Assembly (NCBI GenBank): GCA_905221605.1
Contig: CAJNDS010002035.1
Span: 360,555-393,054, forward strand
Source: Symbiodinium natans
Taxonomy: Eukaryota > Sar > Dinophyceae > Suessiales > Symbiodiniaceae
Length of the DNA: 32,500 bases
Reading direction: 5' to 3'
Part shown: positions 16,175 to 25,260 of the stretch, in pieces
Position numbering within the stretch: the stretch's first letter is position 1
Layout: each line of letters begins with the position of its first letter
The notes under the pieces: model-generated
Database searches by the model: none
What the model was told of the DNA's origin: nothing
The model's input: the letters and a program-made list of their open reading frames with translations, nothing else
Program-made: the position numbers and the translations under genes

Positions 16175-17517
16175 ATGGATCTTTACCCAGAGTTCCTGCT
16201 TCCCGTCGCGTTGAGGAACAACATCTTTGTGAACGTCGTGCAGTTGAAGCTCGCCTCTTTCCTGCAGCCGGAAAGGCCACAGGAAGAGCCGGCAACAGGG
16301 CCAGCAACAGAGCCGGCAACAGAGAACAAGAAGCGTGGGCGCGGCCGTCCTAGGAAGGATGCACCAAAGCCGCCTTGCACTGAGCCTCGCGGAAGGTGGG
16401 ACTCTCAAAAGATGCTTGGCGTGGGGTGGTGTAGAGTTTATAATTAAAGTGAAGGTCAGGGTTTAGGGCTTAGGGGTTAAGAGCCGTTTGTACTGAGGGC
16501 TTTGGATTTAAGATGCCTGAGAAGGAATCCGGTGGAGTACTAGAATGATTTGTTCGAGGGTCGCAAAAATCAAATTGGAAGTGTCACGCCCTTCTGATGC
16601 AAGGAAGAGCGCCGAAGACCAGATTCGCAACCTGCAAGCCGATCCAAGGGCAGTCTGCTGCCCAGTTGGCAAGTTCGGTGACCTGGTGAAGGACATCCTC
16701 CAAGACACCATCAAGGAAGCCAAGCTTCCGATGAACGTGGCCCGCTGCAGCAACCAGGACCTTGTGGAGGGAACCTGGGTTCAGTTGGTGACACACCGTT
16801 TCACAGAGGATGGCTTCTCGCCAGGCGTTATGGTGCTTATCACGCGTGGCTTGCGCGAGGGCTTGTATGAGGTCGACTTCTGCCCTTCCTTGCCTCTTGG
16901 TGCTGGGCAGAAAGGTTGCGCTACGCCGGAAGACGTGCGGCATGCACCCCGGACGGCAGAATGATTTTACCCAGCCCCCGAAAAATCATTACGCACTTCT
17001 CCACTCTATGCCGTTTAAACCCAAAACCCTCCTTCTTGCTCTACACCCTCATTACAACCTTCAACCCTCAACCCTAAACCCTAAACCCAAAACCCAGGTC
17101 AGCTTGCTGCACCAGATGGCAGCGACTCGGATTGACATGGGGTCCATGAAGAAAGGCACCATTGTGGAGATCATAGAGGAAACCCAGCCGAATATTTTCC
17201 AAGTCGTGGATGCCGACACCGGCAAGCAGGTCCGCAGAAATGTGCCCGGCAAGCTGTTGCTCCCGCGAGACCGCTGTGAGGAATTCCAAGCTCGCAGTGC
17301 TCATGTGCCCGTACGCATTTCGAGCTCAGCATTGCAGCTGCTGCAGGAGTATGCAGAGATGCATGCCAGCCACCGGCTCTCCCAGTGCCAAAGGCTCGCT
17401 TCGCACGCCCGTCGGATGACCATCAAGGCCGAGGACTTCGCGACGCTCAAGGCGTTGGAGAATGCTCGCACGACAGACGTGCATGCGCCGGCGCAGAAGC
17501 GCCACAAAGCGAAGTGA
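16175..17517 (+). CDS. AT-hook protein with C-terminal histone-H3-like fold, 3 exons
   Basis: Exons 16175-16395, 16604-16955 and 17098-17517 join in frame to 330 residues. The ATG has a good context (ccgccATGg). Seen: PAT-rich linker then KKRGRGRPRK (52-61), a canonical AT-hook for minor-groove binding; a beta-rich block at about 129-166 (EGTWVQLV ... GLYEVDF); a second at about 211-247 (GTIVEIIEE ... VPGKLLLP), both resembling SH3/Tudor/KOW barrels; then residues 246-312. That last part aligns gap-free with the H3 histone fold: LPxxR near alpha1, RxxSSAxxxLQExxE in alpha2, and AxHAxRxTIxxxD across loop 2 and alpha3, where H3 has RFQSSAVMALQE and AIHAKRVTIMPKD. A basic tail (QKRHKAK) ends it. 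Inference: a nuclear DNA-binding protein that may pair with H4 or a partner, perhaps a divergent H3/CENP-A-type or other histone-fold protein. Intron 1 is GT-AG (208 bp), intron 2 GC-AG (142 bp); both contain the 31-bp palindrome. More exons may exist upstream. Confidence 0.72.
16544..16574. repeat. 31-bp palindrome family, copy in H3-like gene intron 1
   Basis: Arms AATGATTTG and CAAAAATCA; the right end has drifted. It ends about 30 bp before the acceptor at 16603. Confidence 0.7.
16960..16990. repeat. 31-bp palindrome family, copy in H3-like gene intron 2
   Basis: Arms AATGATTTTA and GAAAAATCATT, starting 4 bp after the GC donor. The same intron ends in CCCTAAACCC-type sequence directly before its AG. 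Confidence 0.85.
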
Positions 17518-17550
17518 GAAGGTCTCAGCAAGCACCAGTATCTTGCTAAG

Positions 17551-17745
17551 TTTTGTCTTTATGCATTTCAGGAGACAGGAAGGAAATCTTTGATGAGCTG
17601 TTTAGTCTGTGTGCATTTCAGGAGTAGACATCAAACAGATCTTTGGCGGGCTGTTTTGTTTCGCAGTTTTGGGTTACGCAGAAAACCTTTAGTGAGCTGT
17701 TTTGTCTTTATGCAGCTGAGCAGAAATGTCCTGCCGGGCGTGGCG
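17551..17745 (+). repeat. About 50-bp degenerate tandem repeat after the H3-like gene
   Basis: Four units start near 17551, 17601, 17653 and 17701. Each opens TTTTGTCTTTATGCA or a variant and ends with ATCTTTGATGAGCTG or a variant. Probably 3' UTR or flank. Confidence 0.7.
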
Positions 17746-17754
17746 GGTTTTGGG

Positions 17755-17965
17755 TTTCGGGTTTAGGGTTTAGGGTTGAGGGTTTACGGTTTTGAGGGTT
17801 GAGGGTTGAGGATTAGGGTTTAGGGTTTAGGGTTTAGGGTTTAGGGTCCTAAACCCTAAACCCTAAACCCTAAACCCTAAACCCTAAACCCTAAACCCTA
17901 AACCCTAAACCCTAAACCCTAAACCCTAAACCCTAAACCCTAAACCTTAAACCTTAAACCCTAGC
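17755..17965. repeat. Head-to-head telomere-type junction
   Basis: TTTAGGG units (17755-17847, the last four to five perfect) switch at 17847/17848 to about 16 CCCTAAA units with no spacer beyond GGGTCC. This orientation is what an end-to-end joining of two telomeres would give. Confidence 0.9.
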
Positions 17966-18030
17966 CTCCCCCGCGGGCCCCGCTCCCGAAACTGAGCTAG
18001 CCTCAAGGTCTGGGGTTTTGCGAGTTGCTA

Positions 18031-18061
18031 AATGATTTCTGCAACCCTGTAAAAAATCATT
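18031..18061. repeat. 31-bp palindrome family copy
   Basis: AATGATTTCT ... AAAAAATCATT, exactly 31 bp. CTCAAG|GTCTGG, a plausible donor, lies about 25 bp upstream. Confidence 0.8.
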
Positions 18062-18195
18062 TAGCATCTTAACATCTTAACATTGAGCTCCCGCTGAGAA
18101 TACACCCGCATGAATTTACCATTGTCAGCAAAATTGATCCATGGATGCCCTGGGCAGGCCTATGACGACTTCTTTGTCTTCCGTGGGTTTGCTGG

Positions 18196-18345
18196 TTTGG
18201 GGTTTAGGGTTTAGGGTTTAGGGTTTAGGGTTTAGGGTTTAGGGTTTAGCATTTAGGATTTAGGGTTTAGGTTTAGGGTTTAGGGTTTAGGGTTTAGGGT
18301 TTAGGGTTTAGGGTTTAGGGTTTAGGGTTTAGGGTTTAGGGTTTA
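18196..18345 (+). repeat. TTTAGGG telomere-type tract
   Basis: About 20 units with a few variants near 18250. Confidence 0.96.
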
Positions 18346-18474
18346 TGTGTCAGTGGCACTCCGTGACGACGACGATAACTGGACGATGACGACCCTTTAC
18401 CTAAAACCATGCTTACCCGAGGCCCGAGACGGAATACAGCCAAGAGCGACAATGTCTTGGGGCCAAGTAGGCTA

Positions 18475-18505
18475 AATGAGTTTTCCCAAGCCTGCAAAAT
18501 TCATT
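18475..18505. repeat. 31-bp palindrome family copy
   Basis: AATGAGTTTT ... AAAATTCATT, exactly 31 bp. The paired changes in the two arms (GAGTT / AATTC) partly keep the stem. Confidence 0.7.
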
Positions 18506-18558
18506 GAGCCCATTTCTCACGAGTGCTGCTTGAAAGCAGCACACGCTGCGATTTGGCA

Positions 18559-18592
18559 TTGGAAACCCGAATCGCGCGATTTGCGTTTCCAA
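18559..18592. repeat. 34-bp palindrome centred on AATCGCGCGATT
   Basis: TTGGAAAC and GTTTCCAA flank a perfect AATCGCGCGATT core. More GCGATTT/AAATCGC pieces follow to 18670, just before a short TTTAGGG tract (18675-18717). Confidence 0.7.
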
Positions 18593-18852
18593 CGGTTGAA
18601 TACGACCAAATAAGAAGCGATTTGGGCCTGCGAGTTTAAATCGCAGCGATTTGATTCCGCGATTTAATCTTCTAAGGTTTAGGGTTTAGGGTTTAGGGTT
18701 TAGGGTTTAGGGTTCAGCATCTCTGATCCAAGCATTCACTAAGGGTGTTTGGCATCACCCCACCCACTCAGATCCCTTTCATTTGGCAACTTTATGTACC
18801 ATTTCAATTCTTGTTGCCTAAGTCCCCTGAACCTTAAATCCTAAATCCCAAA

Positions 18853-19082
18853 AGCCCCAGATAGCTTTCAAAAACCCCAGAAGGCCTCAAAAAGCACCCT
18901 AAAAAAGGTGGAACCCAGGATTTGCCTGTTCCCGCACTGAAAATGCTGTTTTTCGGAACTGAAATCGACGGTTTCGGGGCCCCTCCAGTTTACCCCTAAA
19001 GCACTACCACAGCCCCAAATAGCTTTCACAAGCCCCAAAAGCTTCAAAAACCCCCCAAAAGGGGGGGACCCAGGATTACCCG
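18853..19082 (+). repeat. Direct repeat, about 75 bp, 158 bp apart
   Basis: GCCCCAGATAGCTTTCAAAA ... GACCCAGGATT-type sequence at 18853-18927 recurs at 19011-19082. Confidence 0.65.
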
Positions 19083-19162
19083 AGGCAGGCCACGAAAAAT
19101 CGTTACTGAAAACACCAAAGCCCGAAAACCGCTAAGGACAAAACGCAAAGTAAGAATCAAGT

Positions 19163-19426
19163 TTGCCGAGGCACGGGTGTGCATACCTAGACGAGTTACG
19201 GTGTGAGGTGGGACTGCGCCACCAATTAATATTGTTTTGCTTAACAGAAAAACGCGACGGAAAAGATTGCACATACCGTGCCCACGGGGCGTTTTTGACA
19301 CCAAACGACACGAAAAGCGTCGAACCCGAAAAACTCATGCGTTTTGCCCAGGGAAAACACGGAGAAGATTTGGGCGAACGGGGTCACGGCCCCCCCCCCC
19401 CGACCTGTCACGCCCGTGACAGGTGA
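19163..19426 (+). other. Open frame, doubtful coding
   Basis: Eighty-odd codons without a stop, with protein-like parts (TEKRDGKDCTYRAHGAF). No ATG at the start and no family recognised. Confidence 0.25.
19403..19424. repeat. 22-bp palindrome inside a C-rich block
   Basis: ACCTGTCACG-CC-CGTGACAGGT, with an outer GGGTCAC/GTGACCC pair making a nested stem. Confidence 0.6.
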
Positions 19427-19573
19427 CCCCGGGCTGTGGGGCCTGGACCCCTGGGACCCCCCGTAAATCCTAAGGATTTAGGATTTAGGATTTAGGAACC
19501 ACGAAAACGCAAAATCACCCGACGACCCCATTGAGGTTTAAGGTTTAAGTGTGTATGGGTAGAGAGAGTTTAG

Positions 19574-19664
19574 GGTCAGGGTTTTTTTGGGTGTTTTGGT
19601 TCCCTTCTACGCGCCTTTAGACAAAAAAACGCACCCTTTTTTATTCCTGGGCCACTCTTGGGTC
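19574..19664 (+). repeat. Dispersed repeat family F2, copy 4
   Basis: TTTTTTTGGGTGTTTTGG, TTCCCTTCTA and GCACCCTTTTTTATTCC, then CTGGGCCACTC. Confidence 0.5.
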
Positions 19665-20032
19665 TCGTATCTGAGGGACTGCTGCACTCTTTTAGGGTCA
19701 TGGTCGGGAGTATCTTACGTTCTGCTATCTGCTTGAGAACCCCCACCAAAATTGAAACATTATCATCCCTTTAGAGACTCTATTACCCCTTATAATGGAG
19801 TTGTTTTTTGGGGGGCTTCCTAATCCCTATATTTCTTGTAGAAGGAAGAATATGGTTTTATCTTTCAGTGGGTACTTAAGCAAGTCGTAGCATGATGTGG
19901 CATCTATGGGGTTTCATGAGGGGCATGCGGTTCTTGATGGTTTTTGAGACGACAACAGGGGGATGGAGCCGAGCGCAGGTTGATATGTGAGAGACTGATG
20001 CCTGTTTGGAAACACCAAGCCCTAACCTCAAA

Positions 20033-20131
20033 CTTGGGATGTTCCCCCTGATGTGAACAGCCATAGGGATTATACCAGGGAATACGATAATCCCTATTCT
20101 GGACTGTTAGTATCAGGGGGAGCATCCCAAG
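20033..20131. mobile_element. Palindromic MITE, about 99 bp
   Basis: CTTGGGATGTTCCCCCTGAT pairs with ATCAGGGGGAGCATCCCAAG, and CATAGGGATTAT pairs with ATAATCCCTATTC around a short centre. Near-complete inverted repeat without coding capacity. Confidence 0.75.
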
Positions 20132-20396
20132 CTAAACCCCACTTAATGCGCTGCGACGTCCTGTCGGGACTCTGGTCCTCCGAGCATTTAGGGTTTTTGG
20201 GAAGATAGGATTGCGGGCTTGTGGTTTCGTGGTGCTTCCCTAAACCCAAACCGCTTGAACCCTAAGCCTTTCTTTGAAGATGAACATGAGACTGTCGATT
20301 GAGGGAACCACCAGCCCAGAACCCCTATCTGCAGCTCTAGCAATTTAGTAGATCCCATAAGGTTTTAGGGTTTTGGGTTTAGGGGTTAGGGGCATC

Positions 20397-20436
20397 TTAG
20401 GAGACGTCCGCCAGGTCGTCGTAGGTGATGATGCCG
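20397..20436 (-). other. Possible last exon of an EF-hand-like protein
   Basis: On the - strand, after a TCACAG acceptor, the frame reads GIITYDDLADVS then TAA. EF-hand loops end G-x-I-T-x-x-(D/E)-L. Only twelve residues support this. Confidence 0.2.
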
Positions 20437-20763
20437 CTGTGACAAGACAGGCGTGCAGAAGGAAGCTGCAGCAACTTCACCGAAGGAAGGCTGCTAAACC
20501 CTAAGTTCCAAGCCCTAAACCCTGTCCCAACCCTCCCATTCTTTCAGGCTATGCAAGCTTGCTTCATAGAATGTCGTGCCGTCCATGGACATGCCTCTTA
20601 TGCACCTATGTATCCTTCCCCTACCCATCATACGAGGATTGTGCTTGCGAATGGCGGGGGAAGGGTCGGGGTTCCGCTCCCCTCACTCGCGGCTTTTACC
20701 CCTCGAAGTGCTGAAAGTTGCTTTTAGGGTTTAGGGTTTTGGGGTTTAGGGTTTAAGGGTTTT

Positions 20764-20830
20764 AGGGTCTTAGGGTCTTGGGGTCTTAGGGTCTTAGGGT
20801 CTTAGGGTCTTAGGGTCTTAGGGTCCTAGG
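20764..20830 (+). repeat. GGGTCTTA 8-bp tandem repeat
   Basis: About eight units, a telomere-repeat variant with its own 8-bp period. Confidence 0.9.
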
Positions 20831-21130
20831 GAGAGAAGAGGGAAGCCAACGTCAGCGAGGAAACAACCCAGGGCCAACCTTAAGCCCCTCCTAGGGTTTA
20901 GGGTTTAGTGTTTAGGGTTTAGGGGAATCCCATGAGAAACTTGGTGGGGAACTCTGTGGTTTTTGATTGCTGCTGAGGTTCATGGGCTTAGATGCTTGCT
21001 TTCTCTTTTTCTTTTCCGAAGCCTCCATCTGAGGGTAGTTTCATGGGCTCAAATATGGTCCAGAACCTCCTTGACAGGGTTCCGATGTATGGGCCCTTCA
21101 TGTGTACACGGGACTTCGGAGCAATATACG

Positions 21131-21222
21131 GGTCGGAATAATTACTAACAGTATTCCCTTAGGGTCCCTCTATTAGAAATTTACAATAACCCCCAGAACC
21201 CTATTGAAATTCTTCATGCCCC
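21131..21222 (+). repeat. Dispersed repeat family F1, copy 4
   Basis: GGTCGGAATAATTACTAACA, TTCCCTTAGGGTCCCTC, then ACCCCCAGAACCCTATT. Confidence 0.6.
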
Positions 21223-21282
21223 TACATGACCCTTTTAAGGGCCCAATACTAGGGAACTATATAGGACCCGGAGTAGGCCCTT

Positions 21283-21368
21283 ATTTCCTTTTTTAGGGTT
21301 GGGGTTCCCTTGTAATCCCCCGAAAACCAAAACGGGCACCCTTGTTCATTCCTAGGTTACTCCTGGGT
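21283..21368 (+). repeat. Dispersed repeat family F2, copy 5
   Basis: TTTTTTAGGGTTGGGGTTCC, GGGCACCCTTG and CTAGGTTACTCCTGGGTC. It follows the F1 copy by about 60 bp. Confidence 0.5.
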
Positions 21369-21424
21369 CTAGCTTTGAAGGGCCCAATATACTAAGGGAA
21401 AATGGAAGGACCCTGAGATGCCAA

Positions 21425-21541
21425 CCCTAAACCCTAAACCCTAGACCCTAAACCCTAAACCCTAAACCCTAAACTCTAAACCCTAAACCCTAAACCCTGA
21501 ACCCTAAACCCTAAACCCTAAACCCTAAACCCTAAACCTAA
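21425..21541 (-). repeat. CCCTAAA telomere-type tract
   Basis: About 16 units with a few substitutions. Confidence 0.95.
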
Positions 21542-21644
21542 GATTGCCAGCTTCCTCCGCGCCTGACATCGCAGCAGGCCCGCCGAGCAGCGCCGCTGCG
21601 TTAGAGCAGCGTTCTTATCCCCCTCCCCCTGGTTCTTAGCACGT

Positions 21645-21725
21645 AGGGTTTAGGGATGTTTAGGGATGTTTAGGGTTTAGGGTTTAGGGTTGAGGGTTTA
21701 GGGTTTAGGGTTTAGGGTTTAGGGA
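21645..21725 (+). repeat. TTTAGGG telomere-type tract
   Basis: About ten units, with two GATGTTTAGG variants at the left edge. Confidence 0.9.
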
Positions 21726-21866
21726 GGGAATTAGGGCCGCAAATATACCCTTTCAAGGATTCTGAATGAGGGAATTCGGGCCCTATGTTTACCCTTTAAC
21801 AAGGTTTCTGAATGAGGGAGATGAGGCAGTTAGGGCCCTGGATGTACCCTTTAAAGGATTCTGTAT
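21726..21866 (+). repeat. Three-copy tandem repeat, 45-58 bp
   Basis: TTAGGGCC ... ACCCTTT ... GGATTCTGAATGAGGG recurs three times with small indels. Confidence 0.7.
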
Positions 21867-21993
21867 GGTGCCTCATTCCGTCATCCCCTACTAAGAACCA
21901 GCCAGTATCTGGTGTCACATGCCCACAGCGGCTCCTCCAGCATCAAAAGCACGGAAGTATCTCCAGCATCAAGAGCACGGAGCAATCGTACTC

Positions 21994-22110
21994 GGAGGTT
22001 CATGGTACTTATTCAATTATAACTGTACTTCTAACCATCTTAGGGCACTTCAGGGGCTTGTAAGTGGGTTATAAGCAGAGCAATTGGTTAATAAGTACCA
22101 TGAACCTCCA
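21994..22110. mobile_element. MITE family A, copy 2
   Basis: GGAGGTTCATGGTACTTATT at the left pairs with AATAAGTACCATGAACCTCC at the right. About 117 bp, shorter inside than the 3651-3792 copy. Confidence 0.8.
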
Positions 22111-22314
22111 AGTAGGAGCTTGCGGGGAGGATGTTGGCTAGTTTGCCGGTGTGCGTAGGCTTTTGTTTCAGGGATGCGGCGACGGACAGTCGTTCATTGA
22201 GTGCTCGTGCTGATGACACAGGAGAGTTAATGATGGTCTCTCCTGGTGCTGCGCTTCTTTGAAGGATGCTTTGGAAGGAAGTCCGCGGCAAGGGCATGTT
22301 CGTGACAGCAGACT

Positions 22315-22363
22315 AGGGTTTAGGGTTTAGGGTTTAGGGTTTAGGGTTTAGGGTTTAGGGTTC
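22315..22363 (+). repeat. TTTAGGG telomere-type tract
   Basis: Seven units. Confidence 0.95.
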
Positions 22364-22677
22364 ATTGGCTTGCCGTAGCTGGTGGCCAAGCCGTGTACAA
22401 GTTCATACCGCATCCGGCATATCCCGCGTTACAAAGACATGCAAAGGAGGAGAGGATGGCCCGCAGATGAAAATTCAGGTGCTGAACCCTAGACCCTAAA
22501 CCCTAAACCCTAGACCCTAAACCCCCCCAAAGCACCTAACCCCTGCACCTCAAACCCAAGCTTGTTCAGTCGATTGTCCTTGCAAGCATCGGGGAGTCTT
22601 GAGCCCTTGAGCCGCCGCAGATGTAGCCGGAGATGCCCGTGGCAAGCAGCAGCCTAAACGAGAGTGTGGAACAGGGC

Positions 22678-22753
22678 TAGACCCTAAACCCTAAACCCTA
22701 AACCCTAAACCCTAAACCCTAAACCCTAAACCCTAAACCCTAAACCCTAAACC
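22678..22753 (-). repeat. CCCTAAA tract ending at a possible splice acceptor
   Basis: About ten units, then CGTTACAG. The bases after it (from 22758) open a frame (ESVLGCLDSDAMAM...) with a hydrophobic stretch that could span a membrane; not recognised. Confidence 0.85.
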
Positions 22754-22759
22754 GTTACA

Positions 22760-23215
22760 GAGAGTCAGTTCTGGGATGCCTCGACAGTGATGCCATGGCT
22801 ATGTTGGCATGGATCTCCGTGTGGTTCTTCTTGCTTGCAGGAGCTTGCAGAACCCAGTGTATAGCTACCCCCTTCACAAAGGCCGAACATGCACCTTGTT
22901 GAGTTTGGGGTGTAAGGGTGGGAAGGCAGGGGGAAGTCGAGGTGCGCAGAGACTCTGAAAGACAGGCTTGTTTCAAACTTCTTTTGGGCTTGTCAGCTTG
23001 TCTTGGGACGTGCAGCCGGGAGCAGCAACAGCCAGGACTTTCTCACAATCCCTGTATGGGGATTCGGGACGGTTTTTTTCCCGCCATTGAGGCACGACAG
23101 TCGGAGCAATTCCGTCGCACAGGTCCACTAAACGTCACCTTGGTAGCCCCTTATCCCTTTGTTTGGTTCCAGGTTAGGCTGCCCTTACGATCAGTTGGAT
23201 ACTGGGCTACTAAAC
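22760..23215. other. Mostly unassigned, possible exon at the left and weak F2 copy at the right
   Basis: Beyond the candidate exon at 22758, I see short open frames only. 23138-23212 resembles family F2 (CCCTTATCCCTTTGTTTGGT ... TACTGGGCTAC). Confidence 0.35.
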
Positions 23216-23407
23216 CCTAAAACCTTAAATCCTAAACCCTAAACCCTACGACCCTAAAGCCCTAAACCCTAAACCGCTAAAGGCCATACACCTTGAAGTT
23301 ACGGGTCAGACATCCTCAGGCTCCGATCGGCTCAGTCTTTTAAGCCCTTTGGCTCTTCACCCCTCATCTCCAAGCCCTGAACTCTCGAACTCCAGATCTT
23401 CCTGACA

Positions 23408-23503
23408 CCCTAAACCCTAAACCCTAAACCCTAAACCCTAAACCCTAAACCCTAAACCCTAAACCCTAAACCCCAAACCCTAAACCCTAAACCCTGAACC
23501 TTC
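23408..23503 (-). repeat. CCCTAAA telomere-type tract
   Basis: About 13 units, ending ACCTTCAG|G, another possible acceptor. The following open segment (GALLGARAAVLSGGPAEVIS) is protein-like but not assigned. Confidence 0.9.
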
Positions 23504-23624
23504 AGGAGCCCTCCTCGGAGCCAGAGCCGCGGTGCTTTCTGGCGGACCCGCAGAGGTCATCAGCTGGTCGGGTTGGAGGTTCAGGGGGCGCGAGCCAGAT
23601 CAACTGGAGGTTGTTCTTGGGATG

Positions 23625-23709
23625 TTGGGGTTTAGGGTTTAGGGTTTGGGGTTTAGGGTTTACGGTTTAGGGTTTAGGGTTTAGGGTTTAGGGTTTAGGG
23701 TTTAGGGCT
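23625..23709 (+). repeat. TTTAGGG telomere-type tract
   Basis: About twelve units with GGTTTGGGG and TTTACGG variants. Confidence 0.93.
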
Positions 23710-23717
23710 TCTTCTAG

Positions 23718-23770
23718 CAGTCCTTTAAAGGGATTATAGTACCCCCTACTATAATCGCAATTAAGGACTG
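23718..23770. mobile_element. Short palindromic MITE
   Basis: CAGTCCTT ... GGGATTATAG pairs with CTATAATCGCAATTAAGGACTG around TACCCCCTA. Confidence 0.6.
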
Positions 23771-23871
23771 TTAGTGTAGGGGGGAATATCCCACGGCTGC
23801 TGTCAACTAGGGCTCTGTCTATTTTGGGGTGGGGCAGTTTGATTGCAATTCCATTCAGTACCCTGACCCTA

Positions 23872-23970
23872 AGGGTCCATGTACCCATATAGCATATACT
23901 TGGGCCATAAAGCTACTATATGGGAACCCCTTTAAGGCCCAAGTATATACTATATAGGTACATGGACCCT
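23872..23970. mobile_element. Palindromic MITE, about 99 bp
   Basis: AGGGTCCATGTACCCATATA pairs with TATATAGGTACATGGACCCT, and GCATATACTTGGGCC pairs with GGCCCAAGTATATAC. Confidence 0.8.
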
Positions 23971-23979
23971 TTGGGTGAG

Positions 23980-24720
23980 AAACTGCGCCATGTAAGATCC
24001 TACAAGGGGCGCCGCCTTGGCGCACCACTCAACCAAGTGTCGTGCAGGGTTGGGTTGTTGTTGCTATGGGAAACCCCCTAATTACTACGCAACACTTCGT
24101 GCGACCCGACTCCGCCCCCAGTCCCTCCGTGCGGACGTCGACCGGGTGCTGGCAAGCTATTGGCGCGGCCGTGAGGGCTACAGCATCTCCGCCCCTTGAC
24201 CTTCTTTGTAGTCCAGTGGTGCCCTTTTCCCTTTTTTTTCGGTTCAAGGGGGCCAACCCCAAAAATCTTGCCATATGATGATATGGTTACTGGCCTTATA
24301 GAGCTTCGGCTTCAGGGTGCAGTTGGTGTTCGGGAGGTGTTTTCCCCTTTTTGGGGGGTTCCGAGAATAAGGTTGCAATAGACTTCGGGGCCGGGGGGGG
24401 GGGGTAGGGGGGGGATGGACCCTCTTTTGGGGGATGTGGTTTTGGCGTTTCGGGTGAGGACCAGGTTCTTGGAGGCTTAAGGTCGTGTTTACCGACTCCG
24501 GCCTTAAGCCCGTGAGGACGGTCGGCTGCTGCTCAGTCATATGTTTCGCATGACGGGTTCCTTGGAAACCCTAAGTGGAACCTAAACGGCAAAGACACGT
24601 CGACTGCAAACGGCGCGTCCCAATGTGAAAAGCTTTGCAACTCGCAACGATGTTTCACATGGCGTTTGAGGATTTTGGGTCTGAGGTTCCTATAGACCCC
24701 AAGTAAATCCCAAACTCACT
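23980..24720. other. No gene recognised
   Basis: Open frames on both strands (24017-24199, 24042-24278, 24244-24540) carry no motif I know. A G-rich patch lies at 24390-24415. Confidence 0.35.
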
Positions 24721-24825
24721 TCTTCCAGCCCAGACCTGAAGCATCACATCCCTGAGACTTGATCTCTGTACATTGGTTCATGCTTGTCTCCCCACCCCTC
24801 CCAACCTGTCCCCATCCCGACGACC

Positions 24826-24912
24826 CTCCCCACCCCTCCCCACCCCTCCCCACCCCTCCCCACCCCTCCCCACCCCTCCCCACCCCTCTCCACCCCTCTC
24901 CACCCCTCCTCG
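24826..24912. repeat. 10-bp minisatellite CACCCCTCCC
   Basis: Eight to nine units, with CTCTCCACCC variants at the right. Confidence 0.93.
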
Positions 24913-25079
24913 CCCCCCTCCCAGCCCTCCGCCCTCCACCCTCCACCCAGTCTTGTAGAGGGAGGACCATACGAAGAGGTCGCATTTTAAGTGTCTTGAT
25001 TGAGTTTTGCAGCGCCCACCGTGTAAACCCCAAGCCCCGAACCTCAAGCCCTTAGCCCCATATACCCGAAGGCCCAATA

Positions 25080-25205
25080 TCTCTCCCTGAACCTCAAAAC
25101 CCTTCAAGCCCTAAACCCTAAACCCTTCAAGCACTTCAAGGTCTTCAAGCCCAAAACCCTTCAAGCCCTTCAAGGCCTTTCAAGCCCTTCAAGGCCTTCA
25201 AGCCC
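25080..25205 (+). repeat. CTTCAAGCC-type tandem repeat
   Basis: Irregular 9-18 bp units (CCCTTCAAG, GGCCTTCAAG) mixed with CCCTAAA units. Confidence 0.75.
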
Positions 25206-25260
25206 TAAACCCTAACCCTCAGTGCCCCCGAGCCCTAAACCCTGCAGCCAACCCAAGCAA

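Noticed and set aside
22918-23220. 100-codon open frame on the + strand
   Set aside because: No motif, no start context, and its right part overlaps a weak F2 repeat.
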